From positions 1-40,449 of the forward strand of contig CALWFV010000031.1 in assembly GCA_944377745.1 (NCBI GenBank): a stretch of 40,449 bases of DNA. Direction: 5' to 3'. A program made the translations under genes and the position numbers. The notes under the pieces are model-generated. The model was not told the DNA's origin and did not search any database. It saw only the letters and a list, made by a program, of their open reading frames with translations. Numbering within the stretch: position 1 is the first letter of the stretch; every line of letters starts with the position of its first letter. This DNA is from an uncultured Mediterraneibacter sp. (GTDB lineage Bacteria > Bacillota > Clostridia > Lachnospirales > Lachnospiraceae). Shown here in pieces: positions 16,446 through 25,620 of this stretch.

Positions 16446-17093
16446 TCATCCTTTGTCCATGTAGCTGTACAATGTGAATTTTGATATTCCCAGGAGGGAT
16501 GAGATCTTGTCGCCGGATTTTGTGATAAGGAATGCTCCGGCGTTGTTGAGGTACTGGACGACGGATACTTTGTCGTCTTTGTTCATGAGCGCTACGGGCT
16601 TGCCGACCCGTGCGATGGCCTGGTCGATGAGTTCATCCAGAAGTTCCGTTACGTTGTGGGTGATCTTCTGCGGCGAATCAGGCTCTTTTTCCGCGGAAGC
16701 TGTCTCCTGCTCAGTCTGGATCAGGGAGTGGACTACATTTTCCACGGCGAGAAGAGACGTGATGTCGTAGTTTATGGAAAAAAGATAGGAGATCCTGCCT
16801 TTCTCATCCCGGATATAGAGCGTGCTGGATTTCAGGATCCTGCCGTCCTCTGTTTTTGTCAGATAGGCAAGGCGGTCTTTCAGTTTTGCGGGATCGCTGC
16901 GGAGAGTCTCCAGGACGATCCCCGAGGGACCATCCCCGGTATGCCGGTGCGATACCTCGCCGTTTTCGATATAGACGATGGACCTGTCAAGATCTTTCCG
17001 TGTCAGGTCATGGATGACTACTTCGCAGGAACTGCCAAACTGTACCGCAAGGCCATGTGCAAGCTGTTTCAGAAAATCAAGCTGACGTGACAT
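16446..17093 (-). CDS. YheO-type PAS/HTH transcriptional regulator
   Basis: Regulator of 215 residues in the YheO/DpiR-like class: an N-terminal PAS_6-like sensor (about 5-115, starting LDFLKQLAHGLAVQFGSSCEVVIHDL) and a C-terminal HTH_22-like helix-turn-helix (about 160-213, including ISSLLGISKFTLYSYMDKG). The start at 17093 is chosen because AAGGAAGGTG lies upstream and the longer frame would run into the promoter. It is divergent from ssnA and upstream of ygeX, so it is the natural candidate to control both purine operons in response to a ligand bound by the PAS domain. Related YheO-type regulators sit beside amino-acid and nucleobase catabolic genes. The ligand is unknown. Confidence 0.85.
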   Translation of the reverse strand: MSRQLDFLKQLAHGLAVQFGSSCEVVIHDLTRKDLDRSIVYIENGEVSHRHTGDGPSGIVLETLRSDPAKLKDRLAYLTKTEDGRILKSSTLYIRDEKGRISYLFSINYDITSLLAVENVVHSLIQTEQETASAEKEPDSPQKITHNVTELLDELIDQAIARVGKPVALMNKDDKVSVVQYLNNAGAFLITKSGDKISSLLGISKFTLYSYMDKG

Positions 17094-17181
17094 TTTTTTC
17101 ACCTTCCTTCTGCTGGTGCCGACCCGGATCCCGTGCCGGGCCTCGTGTGCGGGTCTTGGTTTTTTCTGCATCTCTAAACTC

Positions 17182-17209
17182 ATCATAGCATAAAAAAAGT
17201 AAGAGTCAA
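17182..17209 (-). promoter_or_regulatory. Promoter of the regulator-ygeX unit
   Basis: Minus-strand TTGACT (17204-17209), a 16-base spacer, and TATGAT (17182-17187). It would start transcription near 17175, ahead of the regulator RBS. No convincing separate promoter was seen directly upstream of ygeX, so this one may serve the whole minus-strand group. Confidence 0.82.
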
Positions 17210-17216
17210 TACTTTT

Positions 17217-17250
17217 TCTAAAAAATTTTTAGGTAATCTAAAAAATAGTT
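17217..17250. promoter_or_regulatory. AT-rich palindrome and direct repeats between divergent promoters
   Basis: TCTAAAAAAT occurs twice (starting at 17217 and 17237), and the first copy is part of a near-palindrome with ATTTTTAG. It lies midway between the divergent regulator and ssnA promoters, a likely site for a shared regulator or UP elements. The function is inferred. Confidence 0.4.
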
Positions 17251-17260
17251 TGAATGCGTG

Positions 17261-17289
17261 TTGCATTTATACAATTTTAATGTTATTCT
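17261..17289 (+). promoter_or_regulatory. Promoter of the ssnA operon
   Basis: TTGCAT (17261-17266), exactly 17 bases, then TATTCT (17284-17289). The leader of about 105 bases to the ssnA start has small hairpins but no terminator or recognisable purine-riboswitch core. Confidence 0.72.
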
Positions 17290-17399
17290 ATAGGAAATGA
17301 GTGGCATTCGTGTGCGAAATGCACAGAAAAATGAGATCGGACAGACGGGTGCCATCAGCAATCTGTGAAAAATTCAAACAGGAAAAAGGAGAAGAAAAG

Positions 17400-18734
17400 A
17401 TGCTGATCTTAGGGAATGGAAGAGTCATCACAAGAGATGAAGCACACCCGCTGAACGAGAACGGCGCGGTGGCTATTGACGGCACAACGGTCTGTAAGGT
17501 GGGGAACAATGAGGAAGTGAAGGCGGCTTACCCGGGTGCGGAGTATATTGACGCAAAAGGCGGGCTGATCATGCCGGCGTTTATCAATGTGCATGAGCAT
17601 ATCTACAGTTCATTTGCACGGGGGCTTTCGATCAAGGGGTATGACCCGAAAGGATTTCTGGATATCCTGGACGGACAGTGGTGGACCATTGACAGAAACC
17701 TGACGCTGCATGACACGTATCTGAGCGCGATGGCTACATACATTGACTGCATCCGGAACGGCGTCACCACCGTGTTCGACCATCACGCCAGCTTCGGCGC
17801 GATCCGGGGTTCGCTCTTCGAGATTGAGAAAGCGGCGAAGGAGACGGGGGTGCGCTCCTGTCTGTGCTACGAGGTTTCGGACCGGGACGGGATGGACAAG
17901 GCGAGAGAATCCGTGATGGAGAATGCAGAGTTTATCCGCCACGCCTTAAAAGACGACACGGGGATGATCGCGGGAATGATGGGGATGCACGCGCAGTTCA
18001 CGATCTCGGACGAGACTATGGAACTGGCGGCGCAGGAGAAACCGGATGAAGTCGGGTACCATATCCATGTGGCGGAGGGGATCGAGGACCTTCACCACTG
18101 CCTGAAGCATTACGGAAAGCGGATCGTGGATCGGCTGATGGATCACGGGATCCTGGGAGAGAAGACGCTGCTCGGTCACTGCATCTATATCAATCCTCAT
18201 GAGATGGATCTTATCAGGGAGACAGACACTATGGTGGTGCACAATCCAGAATCCAACATGGGCAATGCCTGCGGATGCCCTCCGACGATGGAACTGGTCC
18301 ACAGGGGGATCCTGACCGGACTGGGAACCGACGGATATACCCACGATATGATGGAGTCGTATAAAGTGACGAATATCCTCCACAAGCATCATCTCTGCGA
18401 CCCCAACGCGGCATGGGGAGAGGTTCCGCAGATGCTCTTTGAGAACAATGCGAAGATCGCGGGAAGGTATTTCAAACAGGAACTGGGCGTCCTGAGAGAA
18501 GGGGCTGCGGCGGATGTGATCATCGTGGATTACGATCCCCTCACTCCGCTGAATGCCGGCAATATCAACAGCCATCTGCTGTTCGGTGTGACAGGACACG
18601 ACGTGGTGACCACGGTGGCGAACGGAAAAGTCCTCATGAAAGACCGGAAGATGACTCAGATCGATGCGGAAAAGGTGATGGCGGACTGCAGGCAGGCGGC
18701 AGGAGAACTGGCGGAGAGGATCAACAGCCGGTAG
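17400..18734 (+). CDS. ssnA: SsnA family amidohydrolase
   Basis: Metal-dependent amidohydrolase (guanine deaminase/chlorohydrolase superfamily) of 444 residues. Metal ligands are clear: His65 and His67 in NVHEHIYSSF, His221/His223 in YHIHVAEG, His260 in LLGHCIYI and Asp311 in GTDGYTHD. The start at 17400 follows AAAGGAG and begins with the usual MLILGNGRVI. An upstream in-frame ATG at 17301 adds an unrelated stretch. SsnA is a constant member of yge/ygf purine clusters, where it is thought to hydrolyse a purine-derived ring. It leads the plus-strand operon. Deamination of guanine is the main alternative. Confidence 0.92.
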   Translation: MLILGNGRVITRDEAHPLNENGAVAIDGTTVCKVGNNEEVKAAYPGAEYIDAKGGLIMPAFINVHEHIYSSFARGLSIKGYDPKGFLDILDGQWWTIDRNLTLHDTYLSAMATYIDCIRNGVTTVFDHHASFGAIRGSLFEIEKAAKETGVRSCLCYEVSDRDGMDKARESVMENAEFIRHALKDDTGMIAGMMGMHAQFTISDETMELAAQEKPDEVGYHIHVAEGIEDLHHCLKHYGKRIVDRLMDHGILGEKTLLGHCIYINPHEMDLIRETDTMVVHNPESNMGNACGCPPTMELVHRGILTGLGTDGYTHDMMESYKVTNILHKHHLCDPNAAWGEVPQMLFENNAKIAGRYFKQELGVLREGAAADVIIVDYDPLTPLNAGNINSHLLFGVTGHDVVTTVANGKVLMKDRKMTQIDAEKVMADCRQAAGELAERINSR

Positions 18735-18845
18735 AGATACCGGGACAGAGACGAAATGATCCAAGATGTGCAGTTGGATGATCCGATAATTATTGCAGCG
18801 GCACAGATAGTTGGAAAGACGGCGATCTAAGAAAGGAAAGAGAAA

Positions 18846-20279
18846 ATGAATGACAAAAAGACTGTGAAAGATAATTCGGAACTTTTTAAGTGGAACGGGA
18901 ATCCGCCGATGAGCCAGGTACTTCCCCTTGCGGCACAGCATGTGCTCGCGGCGGTGGTCGGATGCGTTACCCCGGCGATCCTGGTCGCAAACGCGGCGAA
19001 CAATGCAGGCGGGAATGTGAACATGGGACTGCTGATCCAGGTATCTCTTGTGTTTGCGGCGCTCTCCACACTGCTTCAGTTGTATGGAAATAAAGTGAAG
19101 CTGGGCTCCGGGCTTCCGGTCATCATCGGAGTGAGCTTCGCCTATGTTCCGACGATGACAGCGATCGCAGCCCAGGCGAAAGATGTGAATACTATTTTCG
19201 GCGCCATGGTCATCGGCGGCGTAGTGGCGATCATCGTAGGACTTACGATCCGGCAGATCAGGAAAGTCTTCCCGCCCCTTGTCATCGGAACGGTCATCCT
19301 GGCTATCGGTCTCTCCCTGTACAGCACGGCGGTGAACTACATGGCGGGAAATTCTTCCAATACATATGAGGTGATCGTGGAGCAGCAGGGCAAGACGGAA
19401 GCGCTGGTATACGGTTCCTGGCAGAACTGGCTGGTCGCGTTCGTCACATTGATCATCGTTGTCCTGCTGAACCATTACGGAAAGGGACTGTTTAAACTTG
19501 CTTCCATCCTGATCGGTCTGATCTGTGGATATGTGGTGGCGCTCTGCTTTGGAATGGTGGACTTCTCAGCGCTGTCCAGCGCCGGCTGGTTCCAGGTGCC
19601 GATGCCTCTTGCGTTCGGGATGAAGTTTGACATCTCCGCGATCCTTCCTCTGGCGATCCTGTTCCTGGTCAACTCGATCCAGGCGATGGGCGACTTCTCC
19701 GCGACGACCAGCGGAGGCATGGACCGGCTCCCCACAGACGATGAGCTCAACGGCGGTATCATCGGCTACGGCGCGAGCAATATCGTGGGCGCATTCTTCG
19801 GATGTCCTCCCACGGCGACTTACAGCCAGAACGTGGGCATTGTAGGTTCAACAAGAGTGGTAGCGAGAAAGGTATTCTCCGTGGCGGCTGTGATCCTTCT
19901 GATCGCGGGCCTGATCCCGAAGTTCTCAGCTCTTCTGAGAACGATCCCCCAGTGTGTGCTGGGAGGCGCGGTGGCGTCAGTGTTCGCATCCATTGCCATG
20001 ACCGGGATCAAGCTTCTTGTGACAGAGAAACTGACATACAGAAATACGACAGTGGCGGGACTTGCCATCGCCATCGGAATGGGAGTTTCCTTAAGCGACG
20101 GCTGTCTGAATCAGATGTCCGCGAGCATCCACAGCGCCCTGAACATGAGCATGAGCCTGGAAAGCTTCCAGTCCATCATCAACAATACATTTGCGTCATC
20201 GCCGGTCGTGCTGGCAACGATCTTTGCGGTGATCCTGAACCTGATCCTTCCGAAGGACAAAACGGAAGAGACAAAATGA
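18846..20279 (+). CDS. Uracil-xanthine/urate permease (NCS2/NAT family)
   Basis: Membrane symporter of 477 residues with about 12-14 hydrophobic segments, moving xanthine, urate or a related nucleobase with H+ or Na+. The family signature QNVGIVGSTR is at 328-337, and the preceding GCPPTATYS and TSGGMDRLPTDDELNG are typical of bacterial xanthine/urate carriers. The RBS GAAAGGAAAG is just upstream of the ATG. Located between ssnA and ygfK, it is the obvious substrate entry route for the island. Xanthine and urate transporters cannot be separated confidently by eye. Confidence 0.94.
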   Translation: MNDKKTVKDNSELFKWNGNPPMSQVLPLAAQHVLAAVVGCVTPAILVANAANNAGGNVNMGLLIQVSLVFAALSTLLQLYGNKVKLGSGLPVIIGVSFAYVPTMTAIAAQAKDVNTIFGAMVIGGVVAIIVGLTIRQIRKVFPPLVIGTVILAIGLSLYSTAVNYMAGNSSNTYEVIVEQQGKTEALVYGSWQNWLVAFVTLIIVVLLNHYGKGLFKLASILIGLICGYVVALCFGMVDFSALSSAGWFQVPMPLAFGMKFDISAILPLAILFLVNSIQAMGDFSATTSGGMDRLPTDDELNGGIIGYGASNIVGAFFGCPPTATYSQNVGIVGSTRVVARKVFSVAAVILLIAGLIPKFSALLRTIPQCVLGGAVASVFASIAMTGIKLLVTEKLTYRNTTVAGLAIAIGMGVSLSDGCLNQMSASIHSALNMSMSLESFQSIINNTFASSPVVLATIFAVILNLILPKDKTEETK

Positions 20280-20325
20280 CCCCTGGTCCGGGAACGGGAC
20301 CGAAGAGAGGCAGGAGGAAACGATT

Positions 20326-23322
20326 ATGAGCGATATTATGAGACCTATGGCGTTTGAGCAGCTTCTGAACTGGATACTGACAGAGAAGAAGCAGAGCGGA
20401 ACGGTGTTCGGGGAACATCATCCGTATCATGCCGATGCGAAATATAACCGTACGATCTTTGAGAGGACGCTGGAGACGCCGGTTGGACCGGCGGCGGGAC
20501 CGCACACCCAGTTGGCGCAGAACATTGCGGCAGCATACTATACGGGAAGCCGGTTCTTTGAGCTGAAGACAGTGCAGGTCATGGACGGGGCGGAACTGTC
20601 CGCCTGTGTGAACAAACCGTGCATCAAGGCGGATGACGAGTGCTATAACTGTGAGTGGTCCACAGAACTCTATGTCCCGCAGGCGATGGAGGAATACATC
20701 AAGGCATGGTTTTTGTGCAAGGTGATGGCGAAAGAATTCGGGCTGGGGAGCATGGACGGGTTCCAGTTCAATATCAGTGTGGGATATGACCTTGCCGGTA
20801 TCCGGGCCGAGAAGATCGACAATTTCCTGAACACCATGAAGCAGGCGCAGGATTCTGATATTTTTAAATCATGTAAATCATATCTGCTGGGACATACAGA
20901 CCTGTTTGAGAATGTGACGGCGGAAGACATCGAGAGCATTTCCGGGGAGATCTGCAACTCCGTGACCATCTCCACGCTTCACGGATGTCCGCCCCAGGAG
21001 ATCGAGCGGATCGCCATGTATCTGATCACAGAGAAGGGATTCCATACATTTATCAAGTGCAACCCGACTCTGCTCGGATATGAATACGCGAGAAAGACTA
21101 TGGATGAGATGGGGTATGACTATGTGGCGTTCGGGGATTTCCATTTTAAAGATGACCTTCAATATGGAGACGCGGTCCCCATGCTGACAAGGCTGATGAA
21201 AGTCTGTCAGGAGAGGAATCTGGAGTTTGGAGTGAAGATCACCAATACCTTCCCGGTGGATGTGAAGCAGAATGAGCTTCCCAGCGAGGAGATGTACATG
21301 TCCGGGAAGTCCCTTTATCCCCTGTCTATCTCCCTTGCGGCGAAACTGGCACGGGAGTTTGACGGAAAACTCCGTATCTCCTACTCCGGCGGCGCGGACT
21401 TTCACAACATCAAAGGGATCGTTGACGCAGGGATCTGGCCGGTGACTGTGGCGACTACCCTGTTAAAGCCAGGGGGATATGACCGGATGCCCCAGATGGC
21501 GGAGCTCCTCGAGGAGGAGAACGCAGTCTTTGATGGCGTGGATCCGGCGAAGGCGAAAAAACTGGCGGAGGATGCAAAGACAAGCCCGTACCATGTGAAG
21601 GCAGTGAAGCCACTCCCGTCCAGAAAACTGAAGAAACAGGTGCCGCTTCTCGACTGCTTTACCGCACCCTGCAAAGGAGGATGCCCGATCCATCAGGATA
21701 TCACTGCATATCTGCAGCTTGTGAACGAGGGCAGGTATGAGGAAGCTTTTGAGGTGATCACGGAGAAGAACCCGCTTCCGTTTATCACGGGAACGATCTG
21801 CTCCCATGCATGTATGAGCAAATGTACGAGAAACTTCTATGAAGAACCGGTCCACATCCGTGCTATGAAGCTGATCGCGGCGGAGAACGGCTATGACGCT
21901 TTCATGGAGAAACTTACTGCTCCGGCTGTGACAAGAAGCGGAAAGGCGGCAGTTATCGGAGGCGGTCCGGCCGGAATGGCTGCGGCGTACTTCCTTCGCC
22001 GTGCAGGGATGGAAGTGACCCTGTTTGAGAAGAACGATGCTCTCGGCGGCGTCGTGCGCCATGTGATCCCGGAATTCAGGATCCCTTCAGACTCCATTGA
22101 CAAAGACGCGGCGCTTCTGGAGAAGATGGGCGTCAATATCTGCCTGAACACGGAGATCAAAGAGATCGATATGCTGAAGAACGCGGGATATACTGCGGTG
22201 ATCCTTGCAGTGGGAGCCCATGAGCCGGGCGTGCTCCGCCTGGAGAAGGGGAGTCCGGTAAATGCGCTTAAGTTCCTTGCTGATTTTAAGGCAAAGGACG
22301 GAAATCTTGATATCGGCAAGAACGTAGTAGTCATCGGCGGCGGAAATACTGCGATGGACACAGCCAGGGCAGCGAAGCGCACCAGAGGTGTGGAACACGC
22401 TTATCTTGTATACAGAAGGACAAAGAGATATATGCCTGCGGACGAAGAAGAACTGGTCATGGCAGTGGACGACGGCGTGGAGTTCATGGAACTCCTTGCC
22501 CCGGTGAAGCTGGAGGACGGGAAACTTCTCTGCAAAGTCATGAAACTGGGAGATTTCGACGCATCCGGAAGAAGGGGCGTCGTTGAAACCGGGGAAGAGA
22601 AAGAAGTTCCGGCGGATACGGTGATCGCCGCTGTTGGCGAGCGGGTGCCGACGGCATTCTATGAGGCGAACGGGATCAATGTCAACGAGAGGGGGCGCGC
22701 CCTTGTAAATGAAGAGACCTGTGAGACGAATATCGCGGGCGTTTATGTTGTCGGCGACGGTTTGGGCGGTCCTGCCACAGTAGTGGAGGGGATACGCGAC
22801 GGGCTTAAGGCTGCAGAGGCGGTCATCGGGGAATCGCTCGTACGGGATTTCGCGCCGGAGATCAGCGAAGAGACGATCTACAGCAGGAGAGGCGAACTTG
22901 CCGACCTGCGGGAGGATAAGGAAGAGAGCGGAAGATGTCTCACCTGCGGCAAAGTCTGCGAGAACTGCGTGGAAGTCTGCCCCAACAGGGCGAATATTTC
23001 CATCCGCGTTCCGGGAATGGGCAAGCATCAGATCATCCATGTGGACTATATGTGCAATGAGTGCGGAAACTGCCGGAGCTTCTGTCCTTATGACAGCGCG
23101 CCGTATCTTGACAAGTTTACATTGTTTGCCGACGAGAAGGATATGGAAGACAGCAGGAACCAGGGATTCGCAGTTCTGGACAGAGAGCAGATGAAGTTCC
23201 GTGTGCGCTTCTTCGGTGAGACGAGTGTATGGACAAAAGGCGAGGAGACAAGGATCCCGGAAGGGCTGCAGAAGCTGATGGAGACAGTCTGCAGAGATTA
23301 TGCTTATCTGTTGAGACCGTAA
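20326..23322 (+). CDS. ygfK: YgfK, iron-sulfur flavin oxidoreductase (putative selenate reductase subunit)
   Basis: Large redox protein of 998 residues. The N-terminal part (about 30-400) is a dihydroorotate dehydrogenase-like barrel, with STLHGCPPQEIERI and SGGADFHNIKG. A GltD-like module follows: a cysteine region (about 445-515), an FAD dinucleotide fold (VIGGGPAGMAAA near 543) and an NAD(P)H fold (VIGGGNTAMDTARAAKR near 670). The C-terminus carries two 4Fe-4S motifs, starting Cys871 (CLTCGKVCENCVEVCP) and Cys910 (CNECGNCRSFCP). The old name selenate reductase is doubtful. In purine clusters it more likely moves electrons between NAD(P)H and a purine intermediate or a molybdenum hydroxylase (inference). 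Confidence 0.93.
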   Translation: MSDIMRPMAFEQLLNWILTEKKQSGTVFGEHHPYHADAKYNRTIFERTLETPVGPAAGPHTQLAQNIAAAYYTGSRFFELKTVQVMDGAELSACVNKPCIKADDECYNCEWSTELYVPQAMEEYIKAWFLCKVMAKEFGLGSMDGFQFNISVGYDLAGIRAEKIDNFLNTMKQAQDSDIFKSCKSYLLGHTDLFENVTAEDIESISGEICNSVTISTLHGCPPQEIERIAMYLITEKGFHTFIKCNPTLLGYEYARKTMDEMGYDYVAFGDFHFKDDLQYGDAVPMLTRLMKVCQERNLEFGVKITNTFPVDVKQNELPSEEMYMSGKSLYPLSISLAAKLAREFDGKLRISYSGGADFHNIKGIVDAGIWPVTVATTLLKPGGYDRMPQMAELLEEENAVFDGVDPAKAKKLAEDAKTSPYHVKAVKPLPSRKLKKQVPLLDCFTAPCKGGCPIHQDITAYLQLVNEGRYEEAFEVITEKNPLPFITGTICSHACMSKCTRNFYEEPVHIRAMKLIAAENGYDAFMEKLTAPAVTRSGKAAVIGGGPAGMAAAYFLRRAGMEVTLFEKNDALGGVVRHVIPEFRIPSDSIDKDAALLEKMGVNICLNTEIKEIDMLKNAGYTAVILAVGAHEPGVLRLEKGSPVNALKFLADFKAKDGNLDIGKNVVVIGGGNTAMDTARAAKRTRGVEHAYLVYRRTKRYMPADEEELVMAVDDGVEFMELLAPVKLEDGKLLCKVMKLGDFDASGRRGVVETGEEKEVPADTVIAAVGERVPTAFYEANGINVNERGRALVNEETCETNIAGVYVVGDGLGGPATVVEGIRDGLKAAEAVIGESLVRDFAPEISEETIYSRRGELADLREDKEESGRCLTCGKVCENCVEVCPNRANISIRVPGMGKHQIIHVDYMCNECGNCRSFCPYDSAPYLDKFTLFADEKDMEDSRNQGFAVLDREQMKFRVRFFGETSVWTKGEETRIPEGLQKLMETVCRDYAYLLRP

Positions 23323-23358
23323 AGGAACAGATGCGGTTTATAAGGCGAGAAAGAACAT

Positions 23359-24174
23359 ATGATAATCTTTCAGTACAAAGAGGGCAGGCTCCGGGAGAGG
23401 GATTCTCTTCTGGAGGCGCTGCCCTTTTCCCAAAGCAAATATTCCGAAGAGTGTCCGGTAGTCTCAGTCACAGGGGCAGGCGGAAAGACCAGTCTGATCC
23501 GGGAAATGGCGCGGGAATACGCGGACGGCGGCGGGCGGGTGATCGTCACGACTACCACTCATATAATGAAGGAGGATCTTCCGTGGTTCCTGACAGAACC
23601 GTCGGAAGAGTGTATGGACAGACTGCTGCAGAAATACGGTCAGGTCTGGGTAGGACTCCCTTCCGGGCAGGGAAAGATGCAGAGCCTGCCGCCGGAGTTC
23701 CTCCCCTGCATATGGAGACGGAATGTTCCGGTGCTCATCGAGGCGGACGGGGCGAGAAGGCTTCCGCTCAAAGTCCCGGCGGGGCATGAGCCTGTCATCC
23801 TTCCGGAGACAACCCATGTCCTGTCTGTATACGGGCTGGATGCATTGGGAAAGCGGCTGGATGAGGTCTGCTTCCGCCCGGAACTGGCAGCGGTCCTGTT
23901 AAAAAAGGATGGGACACAGCGGGTCACAGAGGAAGATATCGCTTTCCTTGCCTCCTCGGAACGGGCGGGGAGAAAAGGGTGTCCCGGAGACGCGGGATAT
24001 ACCGTCGTCCTGAATAAGGCGGACAGCAAAAGGCTTAGGAGAAGCGCACTTGCGATATGCAGAATGCTGGAGGGCCGGGGGATACGGGACGTGATCGTAT
24101 CTGCGAAAGACGGACCGGATCCTGAGCCGGGGACTACGCACGGATCTTGGATATCCGGCGAAGAGGAAAGATAA
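23359..24174 (+). CDS. yqeC: YqeC, selenium-dependent hydroxylase accessory protein
   Basis: Predicted P-loop protein of 271 residues; SVTGAGGKTSLI at about 36-47 is the nucleotide-binding loop. A second conserved stretch, VLIEADGARRLPLK, starts near residue 125. YqeC is a marker of selenium-dependent molybdenum hydroxylase loci and is thought to help insert or activate selenium at the molybdenum centre; its exact reaction is not established. The gene follows ygfK by 36 bases and precedes the yqeB-mocA fusion by 20. The RBS is weak (GAGAAAG), suggesting coupling. Confidence 0.9.
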   Translation: MIIFQYKEGRLRERDSLLEALPFSQSKYSEECPVVSVTGAGGKTSLIREMAREYADGGGRVIVTTTTHIMKEDLPWFLTEPSEECMDRLLQKYGQVWVGLPSGQGKMQSLPPEFLPCIWRRNVPVLIEADGARRLPLKVPAGHEPVILPETTHVLSVYGLDALGKRLDEVCFRPELAAVLLKKDGTQRVTEEDIAFLASSERAGRKGCPGDAGYTVVLNKADSKRLRRSALAICRMLEGRGIRDVIVSAKDGPDPEPGTTHGSWISGEEER

Positions 24175-24194
24175 GCCGGGAGGATTATGGACAG

Positions 24195-25547
24195 ATGAAG
24201 ATTTTAATAAAAGGAGCCGGCGACCTTGCCACCGGAATCGCATCGAGACTGTATGGAGCCGGGCACCGGATCCTGATGACGGAGATCCCGGAGCCTCTCA
24301 CAGTGCGCCGCACGGTGGCGTTATCGAGGGCGGTGTATGAGGGCAGCGCCCGGGTGGAAGAGATGACCGGCGTCCTTGCAGAAGACCGGCACAGCGCGGA
24401 AAAGATCATGGACGACGGGGATGTGGCAGTGATGGTGGATCCCGGAGCGGGATGCAGGGAGTGGTTCCATCCGGATGTGATCGTGGATGCGATCATCGCG
24501 AAACGCAATACCGGGACCCGGATCACGGACGCCCCCTTTGTTATCGGCGTCGGACCGGGATTTACGGCAGGGATCGACTGCAACTGCGCAGTGGAGACCA
24601 AGCGGGGTCACACGCTTGGAAATATCATCTGGAAAGGAAGCGCGATCCCCAACACAGGCGTTCCGGGAAATGTGGGCGGCTATACTGTTGAGCGGCTGAT
24701 CCGCGCCTCGGGGGACGGAAAGATCGAACCGAAAGTGCAGATCGGAGACTGTGTGGAAAAGGGACAGATCGTAGCGGTTACAGGAGGGAATCCGGTATAT
24801 GCCCGGATGGCAGGCATCGTGAGAGGGATGCTCCAGGAGGGGGCGAGCGTAAAAACAGGGCTTAAGATCGGCGATATCGATGCGAGGGCAGAAATTTCCC
24901 ACTGCCATACCATTTCCGACAAAGCCCGCGCCATCGGAGGCGGCGTGCTGGAAGCGGTGACAGGATACGAGCGGATGAAGGGAAGATATGCCTCCGTCAT
25001 ACTGGCGGCAGGCGAAGGGACAAGATTCGGTGGAGATAAGCTGAGAGTGCCTGTGCGGGACATACCTCTGTACCTGCACACGGTGGAGAGGATGAGAGCG
25101 TTCGGATTTCCGGTATTCTTCGTGACGGGCAATGAAGAGATCGCCCGGGAGGTGCAAAAGAGAGGGCTGCATCCGGTCTGGAATGCAGAACCGGAGAAAG
25201 GAATCTCCAGGTCGCTGAGGCTGGGGCTTATGAGGGCGCTGGATGATAACAAGGATCTGGAAGGAGTGCTTTTTTCTGTCTGTGACCAGCCGGGCATGGA
25301 GACGTCGACAGTCCAGAGGATCTTTAATACAGCGTCGCGCCATCCGGGCAGCATCGTCTGCGCGGGCAGCGGGACAAGGACCGGAAATCCTGTTTTCTGG
25401 GACCGGAGTTTCTTCGGAGAACTGATGGAGCTTTCCGGAGACGAGGGAGGCAGACAGGTGATAAAAAGACACAGGGAGAAACTCCGGATCGTCCAGGCTG
25501 ACCCGGAGGAGCTGAAAGATATTGACAGAAGGGAAGATCTGTCGTGA
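24195..25547 (+). CDS. Fused YqeB (EF2563-type) and MocA-like cytidylyltransferase
   Basis: Two-domain protein of 450 residues. Residues 1 to about 262 are YqeB/EF2563-like, with a Rossmann start KILIKGAGDLATGIASRLY, CNCAVETKRGHTLG and GVLEAVTGY; this family is required for selenium-dependent molybdenum hydroxylases. Residues from about 265 are a MobA/MocA nucleotidyltransferase with LAAGEGTRFGGDK at 270-282 and CDQPG at 363-367, expected to attach CMP to molybdopterin. In E. coli these are separate genes (yqeB, ygfJ). The start at 24195 is the natural Rossmann start. The fusion would link cofactor tailoring to selenation in one polypeptide (inference). Confidence 0.9.
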   Translation: MKILIKGAGDLATGIASRLYGAGHRILMTEIPEPLTVRRTVALSRAVYEGSARVEEMTGVLAEDRHSAEKIMDDGDVAVMVDPGAGCREWFHPDVIVDAIIAKRNTGTRITDAPFVIGVGPGFTAGIDCNCAVETKRGHTLGNIIWKGSAIPNTGVPGNVGGYTVERLIRASGDGKIEPKVQIGDCVEKGQIVAVTGGNPVYARMAGIVRGMLQEGASVKTGLKIGDIDARAEISHCHTISDKARAIGGGVLEAVTGYERMKGRYASVILAAGEGTRFGGDKLRVPVRDIPLYLHTVERMRAFGFPVFFVTGNEEIAREVQKRGLHPVWNAEPEKGISRSLRLGLMRALDDNKDLEGVLFSVCDQPGMETSTVQRIFNTASRHPGSIVCAGSGTRTGNPVFWDRSFFGELMELSGDEGGRQVIKRHREKLRIVQADPEELKDIDRREDLS

Positions 25548-25620
25548 CAAACAGACCGGAAGTGCCGCCAGAAAGGGCAGAGGGAGATTCTGCCGACGGG
25601 CGGGGAGAGGAGATGAGATA

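Noticed and set aside
17290-17399. Purine riboswitch before ssnA
   Set aside because: The conserved three-way-junction core and kissing-loop sequences were not found. The xdh leader at 6991-7120 was also checked with the same result.
18735-18845. Short ORF of about 24 codons between ssnA and the permease
   Set aside because: No RBS or conserved features; most likely plain intercistronic sequence.
17946-19475. Long minus-strand open frame (509 codons) antisense to ssnA and the permease
   Set aside because: It overlaps two clearly recognised plus-strand genes, is rich in His/Arg/Asp as expected of an antisense shadow in GC-rich codons, and has no RBS or family resemblance.
24321-25550. Minus-strand open frame of 409 codons opposite the yqeB-mocA gene
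   Set aside because: Antisense shadow with no recognisable domains; the plus strand encodes two conserved domains.
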